This document shows, one piece after another, positions 1 through 8,050 of a stretch of DNA of 15,749 nucleotides. A program made the translations under genes and the position numbers. The stretch is from Pseudomonadota bacterium (lineage in GTDB: Bacteria; Pseudomonadota; Gammaproteobacteria; Burkholderiales; Burkholderiaceae_B): positions 1 through 15,749 of the forward strand of contig JAEYZR010000157.1 in the NCBI GenBank assembly GCA_023427945.1, in the 5' to 3' direction. Positions within the stretch are counted from its first letter, which is position 1; each line of letters starts with the position of its first letter. The notes under the pieces are model-generated. The model ran no database searches. It saw only the letters and a list, made by a program, of their open reading frames with translations, and had not been told where the DNA came from.

Positions 1-521
1 TCTTCCTGCCGGGCGGCATGGGCATCAACTTCGTCAAACAGTTCGTGTCCGCCGGCCTGAACCGCGACATCACCCTGATCGGCCCGGGCTTTTCCGCCGA
101 CGAGGATGTCATCCAGGCCGTAGGCGATCCCATGATCGGCATGTTCAACACGGCGCAATGGGCGCACGACCTGGATAATGCGGCGAACAAGAATTTCGTC
201 GATGCCTTCCGCAAGGAATACGGCGGGCGCAATCCGTCGATGTACGCCATGCAGGCCTACGAGGTCATCATGTCCATCGATGCTGCTGTCAAGGCAACCG
301 GGGGCAAGGTGAACGACAGGCCGGCACTGGTGGCCGCTCTGGAAAAAGCCGATTACCCGTCGGTGCGGGGTAACTACACCTATGGCAAGAATCACTACCC
401 GATCCAGAACTACTACCTGCGCGTGGTCGAAAAAGCACCCGATGGCAAGCTGACCAACAAGTTGGTGGACAAGGTGTTCGACAATTACCAGGATGTCTAC
501 GTCAACGAATGCAAACGCTGA
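1..521 (+). CDS. ABC transporter substrate-binding protein, LivK/aromatic-acid type (5' partial)
   Basis: This is the C-terminal end of a periplasmic binding protein of the Leu/Ile/Val (HAAT) family, which would capture a ligand and deliver it to the permeases encoded next. The reading frame is open from base 3 (first residues FLPGG) to the TGA at 519-521, giving 172 visible residues; the start, signal peptide and N-terminal lobe lie outside the window. Visible family traits are the GGMGINFVKQ segment, the GxNPSMYAMQAYEV segment (about residues 76-89 of the visible part) and a late RGNYTYGKNHYPIQNYY stretch typical of type-1 periplasmic binding folds. The permease gene starts 9 bases downstream. 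The neighbouring catabolic operon suggests an aromatic acid (perhaps anthranilate) rather than leucine as ligand, but the ligand cannot be read from the sequence. Confidence 0.9.
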   Translation, partial: FLPGGMGINFVKQFVSAGLNRDITLIGPGFSADEDVIQAVGDPMIGMFNTAQWAHDLDNAANKNFVDAFRKEYGGRNPSMYAMQAYEVIMSIDAAVKATGGKVNDRPALVAALEKADYPSVRGNYTYGKNHYPIQNYYLRVVEKAPDGKLTNKLVDKVFDNYQDVYVNECKR

Positions 522-530
522 TGTGACCCT

Positions 531-1451
531 ATGACGTCCACGCTAGTCATCGAGCAGTTGCTCAACGGTCTGCAGTTCGGGTTGATGCTTTTTCTGATCG
601 CCGCGGGCCTGACACTGGTCTTTGGCATCATGGACATCATGAACCTCGCGCATGGTTCGCTGTATATGGCGGGGGCTTATGTCGCTGCCGAAACCATGCA
701 GCGCACAGGCTCGTTCACGGCCGCGGTGCTGATGGCTGCCGTGATCACCGGCGTCGTGGCGCTGGTGCTGGAGGTCGTGCTGATCCGCCGCCTCGCGGTG
801 CGCGATCACCTGGCTCAGGTGTTGGGTACCTACGCCATCATTCTCATCGCAGGCGACGCCATCAAGATGATCTGGGGGCCCGCACCCCAGATGCTCAGCA
901 TGCCGCCGGCGCTCTCCGGGCCGGTGCAACTGCTGCCCGACCTGCTCTATCCCGCCTATCGCCTGATGCTGATCGTGTTTGGCCTGGCCAGCGCGCTTGG
1001 CCTGTACTGGTTCGTGACCCGCACCCGCGCGGGCGTGCTGGTGCGCGCGGGCGCCTCCAATCGGGCGATGGCCACGCTGATGGGCGTGCGCGTGCCGCTG
1101 CTGTTCATGGGCGTGTTCGTGCTGGGTGCCATGTTGGCGGGGGTGGCCGGCGCCTTGCTGGGGCCCATCACTGCCGTACAGATCGGCATGGGTGAAGATA
1201 TTCTGATTCTGGTGCTGGTGTGCATCGTCATCGGCGGCATTGGATCGGTGCGGGGCGCGTTTGTCGGTGCGCTGATGGTGGGCATGGTCGATACCGCGGG
1301 TCGGGCCTTTCTTCCCGCCTTGCTGCGCGAGTTCGTGTCGCCCGCCACGGCAGCGAGCGTAGGGCCCACCCTGGCGGCCATCGCCATCTATGTGCTGATG
1401 GCGGCCGTGCTGGTGTTCCGCCCGGCCGGCCTCTTTCCGGCGAGGGGCTGA
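531..1451 (+). CDS. livH: ABC transporter permease, LivH-like
   Basis: This is a 306-residue inner-membrane permease of the LivH family, one of the two transmembrane subunits of the importer. The protein is almost entirely hydrophobic segments, with the family signature GLTLVFGIMDIMNLAHG at about residues 26-42, a cytoplasmic coupling-loop region around GASNRAMATLMGV (about 174-186) and the C-terminal GGIGSVRGAFVGALMVG motif (about 234-250). Length is normal for LivH. The start ATG at 531 lies 9 bases after the upstream binding-protein stop; no strong Shine-Dalgarno is visible, so translational coupling is likely. The stop is followed two bases later by the second permease. The livH symbol is by family; the natural substrate may be an aromatic acid. 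Confidence 0.93.
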   Translation: MTSTLVIEQLLNGLQFGLMLFLIAAGLTLVFGIMDIMNLAHGSLYMAGAYVAAETMQRTGSFTAAVLMAAVITGVVALVLEVVLIRRLAVRDHLAQVLGTYAIILIAGDAIKMIWGPAPQMLSMPPALSGPVQLLPDLLYPAYRLMLIVFGLASALGLYWFVTRTRAGVLVRAGASNRAMATLMGVRVPLLFMGVFVLGAMLAGVAGALLGPITAVQIGMGEDILILVLVCIVIGGIGSVRGAFVGALMVGMVDTAGRAFLPALLREFVSPATAASVGPTLAAIAIYVLMAAVLVFRPAGLFPARG

Positions 1452-1453
1452 CG

Positions 1454-2386
1454 ATGACACGTTATGGCTGGTTCACGACGGGGCTGCTGCTGGTGCTGGC
1501 GGCATTCCCGCTGGTCGCGCCCGCCCTCGGGCTGGAGTTCTACGTCTCGTTCGTTCGTCGTGTGCTGATCTTCGCGCTGGCGGCAACCAGCCTGAATCTG
1601 GTGCTGGGCTACGGTGGCATGGTGGCGCTCGGACATGCTGCGTTCTTTGGCGCCGGCGCCTACATGGTGGCCATCCTGGGCGTGGCGGGGGTGACTTCCG
1701 CTTTCGTGGGATGGTCGGTTGCGATCGGCGTTGCCGCCGTGCTGGCCCTGATCACCGGTGCCGTGTCGCTGCGCACGCGTGGTGTGTACTTCATCATGAT
1801 TACGCTGGCCTTTGCGCAGATGGTCTATTACGTGTTCATTTCCCTGCGCCAGTACGGCGGCGAGGATGGATTGAACATGGCGGGCCACTCGACCTTGCCG
1901 GGCGTGGATCTGGCCAATGACCTCTCGTTCTATTATGTGGTGCTGGTCATTTTCGGTCTGGTGTGCCTGGGCATGAGCCGCCTGGTGAACTCGCGCTTCG
2001 GCCAGGCGCTGCAAGGCGTACGCGAGAATGAATCGCGCATGCAGGCGCTAGGTTATCCGGTGTATCGCATCAAGCTGGCGGCCTTTGTGCTCAGTGGCGC
2101 ACTGGCCGGTCTGGCTGGCGCATTGCTGGCCAACCACAACCTTTTCGTATCGCCCTCGCTCATGCACTGGACCCAGTCGGCCAACCTGCTGATCATGGTG
2201 CTGGTGGGCGGAATCGGCTTGCGATTGGGCGGTGTGGCGGGCGCGGCCACCATGTTGCTGCTGGAAGAGTTCCTGCGCCAGTGGACCGATTACTGGCACA
2301 TGCCGTTGGGCGTGCTGTTGCTGGGCGTGGTGCTGTTTGCGCCGCGCGGGCTGGCCGGACTGTTCATTCGCAAGGAGCGGGCATGA
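1454..2386 (+). CDS. livM: ABC transporter permease, LivM-like
   Basis: This is the second permease of the importer, 310 residues from the ATG at 1454. The frame stays open further upstream, but that part overlaps livH and lacks family character, so the start two bases after the livH stop is chosen. The LivM hallmark NLVLGYGGMVALGHAAFFGAGAY sits at about residues 48-70. A coupling loop GVRENESRMQALGY follows near 193-206, and a GGIG motif with a terminal FAPRGLAGLF segment ends the protein. Multiple hydrophobic helices fit an inner-membrane pore subunit that pairs with LivH. Its TGA overlaps the ATG of the next ATPase gene (ATGA), indicating coupled translation. Confidence 0.93.
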   Translation: MTRYGWFTTGLLLVLAAFPLVAPALGLEFYVSFVRRVLIFALAATSLNLVLGYGGMVALGHAAFFGAGAYMVAILGVAGVTSAFVGWSVAIGVAAVLALITGAVSLRTRGVYFIMITLAFAQMVYYVFISLRQYGGEDGLNMAGHSTLPGVDLANDLSFYYVVLVIFGLVCLGMSRLVNSRFGQALQGVRENESRMQALGYPVYRIKLAAFVLSGALAGLAGALLANHNLFVSPSLMHWTQSANLLIMVLVGGIGLRLGGVAGAATMLLLEEFLRQWTDYWHMPLGVLLLGVVLFAPRGLAGLFIRKERA

Positions 2387-3174
2387 CGAGCGCACCGGTA
2401 CTGCAGGCCCGTGGCCTGGTGAAGCGCTTCGGTGCGCTGCGCGCCACCGACGAGGTTTCGCTCACGCTTTTTCCCGGCGAGATTCATGCGCTCATCGGTC
2501 CCAACGGTGCAGGCAAGTCCACGCTCATCCATGTGCTCTCAGGCAGCGTGGCCCCCGATGCGGGCACGCTTGAACTCAACGGCCGTGATGTGACCGGCCT
2601 TGCGGCGCACGAGCGTGTGGCGGCAGGGCTTTCGCGCTCGTTCCAGATCACGAATATCTTCAAGTCCATGACAGTGATGGACAATCTGCTGCTGGCCGTG
2701 CAGGCCCATGCGGGTAGCAGTTTCAGATTCTGGCGCGCACGCGCAGACGAAGTCGAACTTCAGGAGTCGGCGCGCAATCTTGCTTCGCGTTGTGCCATCG
2801 ATGCCGCGCTGCTCGATCGTGTGGCGGGCACCTTGCCTCATGGCGAACAGCGCAAGCTGGAATTTGCGCTGGCACTGGCAGCGCGCCCGGTGGCGTTGCT
2901 GCTGGACGAACCCATGGCCGGCATGGGGCCTGACGAGACCGTGCGTCTGACCGAACTCATCGACGCCATGCGCGGGGAAGCCGCCATGCTGCTGGTGGAA
3001 CACGACATGCAGGCGGTGTTTCATCTCGCCGACCGCATATCCGTGCTGGTCTATGGGCGCATCATCGCAACGGGCACTCCCGCGCAGATACGCGCCGACC
3101 CGGCAGTGCGCCAGGCTTATCTGGGCGACGACGATCCTGTGCCGGCGACCACGGGCGAGGTCGATCATGCTTGA
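2383..3174 (+). CDS. livG: ABC transporter ATP-binding protein, LivG-like
   Basis: This is a cytoplasmic ATPase subunit of the importer, 263 residues. Walker A is GPNGAGKST at residues 39-47, the signature position reads LPHGEQ (151-156, a LivG-type variant of LSGGQ), Walker B is ALLLDE (171-176) and the H-loop histidine is H207 in VEHDM. The LivG-specific C-terminus carrying GTPAQIRADPAVRQAYLG is present. The chosen ATG (2383) sits in an ATGA overlap with livM; a longer frame upstream is a livM shadow. The protein would form a heterodimer with the next ATPase and drive import. The tail after YLG (about residues 249-263) is a little longer than usual and overlaps the next start. Confidence 0.93.
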   Translation: MTSAPVLQARGLVKRFGALRATDEVSLTLFPGEIHALIGPNGAGKSTLIHVLSGSVAPDAGTLELNGRDVTGLAAHERVAAGLSRSFQITNIFKSMTVMDNLLLAVQAHAGSSFRFWRARADEVELQESARNLASRCAIDAALLDRVAGTLPHGEQRKLEFALALAARPVALLLDEPMAGMGPDETVRLTELIDAMRGEAAMLLVEHDMQAVFHLADRISVLVYGRIIATGTPAQIRADPAVRQAYLGDDDPVPATTGEVDHA

Positions 3175-3871
3175 ATTGAAGAATGTCGAGAGTGGCTACG
3201 GCAGCAGCCAGGTCCTGTTCGGCGTGGATCTTTCCATTGGTGCAGGCGAGGTGGTCACCTTGCTGGGGCGCAACGGGATGGGCAAGACCACGTTGCTGCG
3301 AACGCTGTTTGGACAGATTGCGTTGCGCAAGGGCACGATGAGGTTTGCAGGCCAGGACATCGGCGGTTTTTCTGTCGATCGGATTGCGCGCCTGGGTCTG
3401 GCGATCGTGCCCGAAGGGCGCCAGTGCTTTCCCAACCTGTCGGTACGGGAACACCTGAGTGCATTCAGTGCGCATCGCAACGCCGATCTGCGCGATCCGT
3501 GGACGCCCGAACGTGTCTTCGATTTCTTTCCCAGGCTGCGTGAGCGTGCGGGCAACATGGGCAATCAGTTGTCGGGGGGCGAGCAACAGATGCTGGCCAT
3601 CGGCCGCGCCCTGGTGACCAACCCCCGGCTGCTGATCCTGGACGAAGCCACCGAAGGGCTGGCGCCCAAGGTACGCGAGGAAATCTGGAATTGCCTGGCC
3701 AGTCTGCGCAACGAAGGCCAGACCATCCTGGTGATCGACAAATACGTTGAACGACTGCTGGGGCTGGCCGACCGTCACGTCATTCTGGAGCGTGGGCGCG
3801 TAGTGTGGCAGGGCGACTCGGCAGCGCTGGATGAGGATCGTGCGTTGTGGCATCGTTACCTGGGTGTGTGA
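3167..3871 (+). CDS. livF: ABC transporter ATP-binding protein, LivF-like
   Basis: This is the second ATPase of the importer, 234 residues. Walker A is GRNGMGKTT (34-42), signature LSGGEQ (135-140) and Walker B LLILDE (155-160). At the H-loop position, where LivF proteins commonly have EQN, this one reads IDKYVERL (190-197). That is a DK-type variant I associate with LivF homologues in aromatic-acid gene clusters, from general memory. The ATG at 3167 overlaps the last 8 bases of livG, so the two ATPases are probably made in step. It is the last gene of the transporter block; no convincing terminator follows before the next promoter region. Confidence 0.93.
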   Translation: MLELKNVESGYGSSQVLFGVDLSIGAGEVVTLLGRNGMGKTTLLRTLFGQIALRKGTMRFAGQDIGGFSVDRIARLGLAIVPEGRQCFPNLSVREHLSAFSAHRNADLRDPWTPERVFDFFPRLRERAGNMGNQLSGGEQQMLAIGRALVTNPRLLILDEATEGLAPKVREEIWNCLASLRNEGQTILVIDKYVERLLGLADRHVILERGRVVWQGDSAALDEDRALWHRYLGV

Positions 3872-3902
3872 GCGCGCGAGTCCGGGTTTTTTCTGGTCCA
3901 TT

Positions 3903-3920
3903 TAGTTTAGGCCTAAACTA
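3903..3920. promoter_or_regulatory. Perfect 18-bp palindromic operator candidate overlapping a -10-like box
   Basis: TAGTTTAGGCCTAAACTA is identical to its own reverse complement over 18 bases and is the most striking feature of the 111-bp gap between livF and the catabolic operon. A -10-like hexamer TATTAT (3919-3924) overlaps its right edge; no good -35 is visible. The site lies about 60 bases upstream of the monooxygenase ATG. Position and symmetry suggest a dimeric repressor such as a MarR- or TetR-type regulator of aromatic catabolism. The regulator itself is not encoded in this window. The operator role is inferred; the palindrome is directly seen. Confidence 0.65.
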
Positions 3921-3982
3921 TTATCGAAGGCACTGATCCACGGTCGATTTCGGTCGCCGGTTCGGGGCAGCGGAGCAAGACG

Positions 3983-6310
3983 ATGAACATAGTCTGCATG
4001 GGTGGTGGTCCTGCCGGGTTGTATTTCGGGTTACTGATGAAGCTGCAGGATGCTTCGCATCAGGTGACGGTCGTCGAGCGCAACAAGCCCTATGACACCT
4101 TCGGCTGGGGGGTCGTCTTTTCCGATGCGACCATGGGCAATCTGCGCGCCTGCGACCCGGTGTCGGCGCAGACGATCAGCGACGCATTCAATCACTGGCA
4201 CGATATCGACATTCATTTCAAGGGCACGCGCATGCGCAGCTCGGGGCATGGATTCATCGGCATCGGACGCAAGCACCTGCTGAATATTCTGCAGGCGCGT
4301 TGCGAAGAGGTCGGTGTCGATCTCGTGTTCGAAACCGATATCCAGGATGATCGTGAGTTGGCCCGGCGCTACAGCGCCGATCTGGTGATTGCGAGTGATG
4401 GTGCCAACAGCCGCATCCGCAATCGGTACGCCGATGTCTTCAAACCCGATGTGCAGTTGCGCGACTGCCGTTTCGTCTGGCTGGGGACACGCAAGGTGTT
4501 CGATGCGTTCACCTTTGCTTTCGTGCAGACGCCTCACGGGTGGTTTCAGGCCCACGCCTATCGCTTCGAGGGCGGACTGTCCACCTTCATCGTCGAAACG
4601 CCCGATGCCACCTGGCGTGCAGCCGGGCTGGACCAGATGAGCCAGGAAGAGGGCATCGCCTATTGCGAGTCGCTCTTTGCGCCCTGGCTGGATGGGCATG
4701 GTTTGATGAACAACGCGAAGCACGTGCGCGGTTCGGCAATCTGGATCAAGTTTCCCAGGGTCATCTGCAAGAAATGGGTGCATACGACAGAGGACGGCGT
4801 GCCTGTGGTCCTCATGGGCGACGCGGCGCACACCGCGCATTTCTCGATAGGCTCGGGCACCAAGCTGGCGCTGGAGGACGCGATTGAGCTGGCGGCCTGC
4901 CTGAAGGCGCAACCCCGGCACGCCATGCCAGAGGCGCTTGCGCATTACGAAGCCACCCGTTCGGTCGAGGTGCTGAAGATCCAGAATGCTGCGCGCAACT
5001 CGACCGAATGGTTCGAGAACGTCGCCCGCTATGCCGACCTGCCGCCAGAGCAGTTCGCCTATTCCTTGCTGACACGTTCACAGCGCATCTCGCACGAGAA
5101 TCTTCGACTGCGCGACGCGACATGGCTGCAGCACGTCGAGGCGCAGATCGCCCAGCGTGCCGGGCTGGATAGCCTGGCAGGACAACCGCCCGTACAACCC
5201 ATGTTCACACCCTGGACGATGCGCGCCACCCGGTTGTCCAACCGCATCGTGGTGTCACCGATGGCCATGTATTCATGCGTGGACGGTGTGCCCGGCGATT
5301 TTCATCTTGTGCATCTGGGCGCCCGTGCACTGGGAGGGGCGGGGCTGGTGATGGTCGAAATGACCTGCGTCTCGCCCGATGCACGGATTACGCCGGGGTG
5401 CCCGGGGCTGTGGAACGACGAACAGATGCACGCCTTTGCACACATCGTGAGGTTCGTGCATGGCTGTGGATCGGCGAAGATCGGTATTCAGCTCGGCCAT
5501 GCGGGAAGAAAGGGGTCGACGCAGGTGGGCTGGGAACAGCCCGACCACCCCTTGCCGCAAGACAACTGGCCGCTGATCTCGGCCTCGGCACTGCCCTATC
5601 TGGACGGGGTCTCGCAGGTGCCCACAGCGATGACCCGTGCCGACATGGATCGCGTGATCGAAGACTTCGTGGCCAGCACGGTGCGCGCTGCACAAAGCGG
5701 CTTCGACTGGCTGGAGCTGCATTGCGCGCACGGCTATCTGTTGTCCAGTTTCATTTCACCGTTGACGAACCTGCGCGAAGACGAATACGGCGGCTCCCTG
5801 GAGAACCGGTTGCGCTTTCCGCTGGAGGTGTTTGCAGCCGTCCGTACGGCCTGGCCCGGGCATCTTCCGATTTCGGTGCGTATCTCGGCGCACGACTGGG
5901 TGGAGGGCGGCATCACCGGAGACGATGCGGTGGCGATTGCGCGTCTGTTCAAGCAGGCGGGCGCCGACATGATCGATTGTTCGAGTGGGCAGGTCAGTCC
6001 GGATCAGCGCCCGGTCTATGGACGCATGTACCAGGCGCCGTTTGCCGACCGCATACGCAACGAGGCCGGCATTGCCACCATGGCCGTAGGCGCGATCACC
6101 GAGGCTGATCAGGTCAACGGCATCATCACTTCGGGCCGTGCCGACCTGTGCGCGCTGGCACGGCCGCATCTGGCCGACGCCAGCTGGACATTGCGCGAAG
6201 CAGCGCGCATGGGCGTGCACACGCCCGCCTGGCCACCTCAATACGAGGCAGGCCGCCGCCAGTTGGAAACCTTGTTCGAGCGTGCGCAGACACCAGGAGG
6301 AACCTCATGA
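3983..6310 (+). CDS. Bifunctional aryl-CoA monooxygenase/reductase (2-aminobenzoyl-CoA or salicylyl-CoA 5-hydroxylase fused to OYE-type oxidoreductase)
   Basis: This 775-residue fusion is the core enzyme of the operon. Residues 1 to about 385 form an FAD-dependent aromatic hydroxylase: GGGPAG dinucleotide motif (7-12), SDGANSR (138-144) and MGDAAH (278-283). From about 405 to 770 it is an Old-Yellow-Enzyme-type FMN oxidoreductase: QLGHAGRK (503-510), the His pair in HCAHGYLLSSF (H580, H583), the segment from NLRED to NRLRF (597-612) and a late ALARP (724-728). This architecture and length match 2-aminobenzoyl-CoA monooxygenase/reductase of Azoarcus evansii, which hydroxylates the ring at C5 and reduces it to 2-amino-5-oxocyclohex-1-ene-carboxyl-CoA. 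Homologues are often annotated as salicylyl-CoA 5-hydroxylase. Start ATG is preceded by GGAG at 3972-3975. The stop overlaps the next ATG. Anthranilate is favoured by the neighbouring Rid and beta-oxidation genes and by the absence of a gentisate dioxygenase here. Confidence 0.88.
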   Translation: MNIVCMGGGPAGLYFGLLMKLQDASHQVTVVERNKPYDTFGWGVVFSDATMGNLRACDPVSAQTISDAFNHWHDIDIHFKGTRMRSSGHGFIGIGRKHLLNILQARCEEVGVDLVFETDIQDDRELARRYSADLVIASDGANSRIRNRYADVFKPDVQLRDCRFVWLGTRKVFDAFTFAFVQTPHGWFQAHAYRFEGGLSTFIVETPDATWRAAGLDQMSQEEGIAYCESLFAPWLDGHGLMNNAKHVRGSAIWIKFPRVICKKWVHTTEDGVPVVLMGDAAHTAHFSIGSGTKLALEDAIELAACLKAQPRHAMPEALAHYEATRSVEVLKIQNAARNSTEWFENVARYADLPPEQFAYSLLTRSQRISHENLRLRDATWLQHVEAQIAQRAGLDSLAGQPPVQPMFTPWTMRATRLSNRIVVSPMAMYSCVDGVPGDFHLVHLGARALGGAGLVMVEMTCVSPDARITPGCPGLWNDEQMHAFAHIVRFVHGCGSAKIGIQLGHAGRKGSTQVGWEQPDHPLPQDNWPLISASALPYLDGVSQVPTAMTRADMDRVIEDFVASTVRAAQSGFDWLELHCAHGYLLSSFISPLTNLREDEYGGSLENRLRFPLEVFAAVRTAWPGHLPISVRISAHDWVEGGITGDDAVAIARLFKQAGADMIDCSSGQVSPDQRPVYGRMYQAPFADRIRNEAGIATMAVGAITEADQVNGIITSGRADLCALARPHLADASWTLREAARMGVHTPAWPPQYEAGRRQLETLFERAQTPGGTS

Positions 6311-7113
6311 ACACCACACGTCATGCTTTGATCACGGGTGGCTCGCGCGGGATTGGCCTGGCGATTGCCCGGCAGTTGCTGCAACAGGATTACCGCGTGA
6401 CCCTCGTCGCGCGCAACGCACAGGCGCTCGATCAGGCTCAGGAAGAATTGGGCCAGCCCGGATTGGGCAAGCCCGAATTAGGCCAGCCCGACCGCGTGTA
6501 TGCCGTGGTGGCCGATGTTTCCCAGCGTGCCTCGGTCGTTCATGCCTTCGAGCAGGCGCGCAGCAGGCATGGCCCCATCGATGTCCTGGTCAACAACGCC
6601 GGTCAGGCACAAAGCCAGCGCTTTGATCGCATGGATGAAGACGTGTGGCAGACCATGCTCGACGTCAATCTCGGGGGAGTGTTCCATTGCACCCAGGCCG
6701 CACTGGGCGACATGGTGGCGCGCAAGTGGGGGCGTATCGTCAATGTGGCTAGTACCGCCGGCCTGACCGGCTATGCCTATGTGAGTGCATATTGCGCCGC
6801 CAAGCATGGCGTGGTGGGCCTGACGCGCGCCCTGGCGCAGGAAGTGGCCATGCAGGGCGTGACCGTCAATGCGATCTGCCCCGGCTTCACCGAAACGGAC
6901 ATCGTGCGCACTGCAGTGCAGAACATCGCCGACAAGACAGGCCAGTCATCCGGGCAGGCCCAGGCCAGTCTGATGCGGCATAACCCGCAGGGACGGCTGG
7001 TACAGCCCGATGAAGTGGCCGCCATGGTGGTCTGGCTGTGCCAGCCGCAGGCAGCCTCGATCAATGGTCAGACCATTGCGGTCGACGGTGGAGAGCTGGC
7101 CGGTTCGCGCTGA
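6307..7113 (+). CDS. Short-chain dehydrogenase/reductase (3-hydroxyacyl-CoA dehydrogenase-like)
   Basis: This is a 268-residue classical SDR. The cofactor motif is GGSRGIG (11-17), then NNAG (96-99), Asn121, and the catalytic Ser149, Tyr162 and Lys166 (YxxxK). A C-terminal VDGGE supports the FabG-like fold. In this operon it plausibly oxidises or reduces a hydroxy/oxo group of the dearomatised ring or of an acyl-CoA during beta-oxidation; NAD versus NADP preference cannot be settled. The ATG at 6307 overlaps the monooxygenase stop and has a strong AGGAGGA at about 6295-6301; the frame open upstream of it is a shadow. Oddly, residues 47-61 (ELGQP, GLGKP, ELGQP) are encoded by three 15-base tandem repeats inserted before the beta-strand YAVVADV. 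Confidence 0.9.
   Translation: MNTTRHALITGGSRGIGLAIARQLLQQDYRVTLVARNAQALDQAQEELGQPGLGKPELGQPDRVYAVVADVSQRASVVHAFEQARSRHGPIDVLVNNAGQAQSQRFDRMDEDVWQTMLDVNLGGVFHCTQAALGDMVARKWGRIVNVASTAGLTGYAYVSAYCAAKHGVVGLTRALAQEVAMQGVTVNAICPGFTETDIVRTAVQNIADKTGQSSGQAQASLMRHNPQGRLVQPDEVAAMVVWLCQPQAASINGQTIAVDGGELAGSR
6445..6489 (+). repeat. In-frame tandem repeat, 3 x 15 bp, inside the SDR gene
   Basis: Three consecutive 15-base units read GAATTGGGCCAGCCC, GGATTGGGCAAGCCC and GAATTAGGCCAGCCC. They encode ELGQP-GLGKP-ELGQP in frame with the dehydrogenase. Units differ at one to three bases, so the expansion is not brand new. Because the unit length is a multiple of three, slippage would add or remove five-residue blocks without breaking the protein. 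Confidence 0.9.
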
Positions 7114-7164
7114 CCCTTGCGCGCTGGCCCATCGCACTCAACCATACCTCAGGAGAGAACCGAC

Positions 7165-8037
7165 ATGACAGATCCATCAAGCCCGACTGCCTCGCCAGCA
7201 CACAACATGGACGGGCACAGCCGTGCCTTTGCGGGCCATCGTCCGCGCACGTTCCTGTGGGACGTGAGTGCCGACGGGCGCGTGGCAACGCTCACGCTCA
7301 ATCGCCCCGAGCGCAAGAATCCATTGACCTTCGAATCCTACGCCGAACTGCGTGACCTGTTTCGTGATCTGAAATATGCCTCGGATGTGAAGGTAATCGT
7401 AGTGACCGGTGCAGGCGGGAATTTCTGTTCGGGGGGCGATGTCCACGAGATCATCGGCCCACTCACGCGCATGGCGATGCCGCAACTACTGGCCTTCACG
7501 CGCATGACGGGCGACCTGATCAAGGCCATGCGCGCCTGCCCCCAGCCTATCGTTTCTGCCGTGGACGGCATATGCGCGGGCGCCGGCGCGATGGTGGCGC
7601 TGGCGTCGGACATGCGACTGGGCACGCCGGCCGCACGCACCGCATTTCTCTTCACCCGCGTCGGCCTGGCCGGTGCCGACATGGGTGCCTGCACCTTGTT
7701 GCCGCGCATGATCGGGCAAGGCCGCGCATCGGAGCTGCTTTACACGGGCCGTGCCATGAGCGCCCAGGAAGGTCTGGCATGGGGATTCTTCAATGCCCTG
7801 CACGAGCCGCAGGCACTGCAGGCGGCGGCCGCCGAGCTGGCGGGCCAGATTGCCGCTGGACCGACCTTCGCGCACGGTGTGACCAAGAATCTGCTGCACA
7901 TGGAGTGGGCGATGGGCGTGGACGAAGCCATTGATGCCGAGGCTCAGGCGCAGGCGGTCTGCATGCAGACGCAGGATTTCCACCGGGCCTACGAGGCCTT
8001 CGTGGCCAAGCGCAAGCCTGTGTTCGAAGGCAATTGA
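7165..8037 (+). CDS. Enoyl-CoA hydratase/isomerase (crotonase) family protein
   Basis: This is a 290-residue crotonase-superfamily protein. The oxyanion-hole segment GNFCSGGDVHEI (85-96) and the second one around AVDGICAGAGAMVAL (132-146) are clear, followed by FLFTRVGLAGADMGACTLLPRMIG (161-184). The two glutamates used by classical enoyl-CoA hydratases appear to be replaced (Met143 and Arg165 by alignment by eye), while Asp172 matches the catalytic-Asp position seen in some isomerases and in ring-opening hydrolases such as BadI/MenB relatives. It may therefore be an isomerase or a ring-cleaving beta-diketone-type hydrolase rather than a hydratase. The ATG at 7165 follows AGGAGAG (7151-7157); the open frame before it is not used. 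The first ~27 residues precede the fold and look unstructured. Confidence 0.88.
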   Translation: MTDPSSPTASPAHNMDGHSRAFAGHRPRTFLWDVSADGRVATLTLNRPERKNPLTFESYAELRDLFRDLKYASDVKVIVVTGAGGNFCSGGDVHEIIGPLTRMAMPQLLAFTRMTGDLIKAMRACPQPIVSAVDGICAGAGAMVALASDMRLGTPAARTAFLFTRVGLAGADMGACTLLPRMIGQGRASELLYTGRAMSAQEGLAWGFFNALHEPQALQAAAAELAGQIAAGPTFAHGVTKNLLHMEWAMGVDEAIDAEAQAQAVCMQTQDFHRAYEAFVAKRKPVFEGN

Positions 8038-8050
8038 TCGGGAGACCTGG

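Noticed and set aside
1220..1453. Upstream extension of the LivM frame
   Set aside because: It overlaps livH, is arginine/histidine-rich and lacks membrane character; the ATG at 1454 gives a normal LivM N-terminus.
543..1460. Long antisense open frame opposite livH
   Set aside because: Composition is rich in His, Gln, Arg and Gly with no recognisable fold; it mirrors third-position GC bias of the real permease gene.
3872..3900. Possible terminator after livF (T-run at 3887-3892)
   Set aside because: No stable inverted repeat precedes the T-run, so an intrinsic terminator is not supported.
3941..3956. Direct repeat of CGGTCG in the leader of the monooxygenase gene
   Set aside because: Two six-base copies in GC-rich DNA are expected by chance and have no symmetry or spacing that suggests a binding site.
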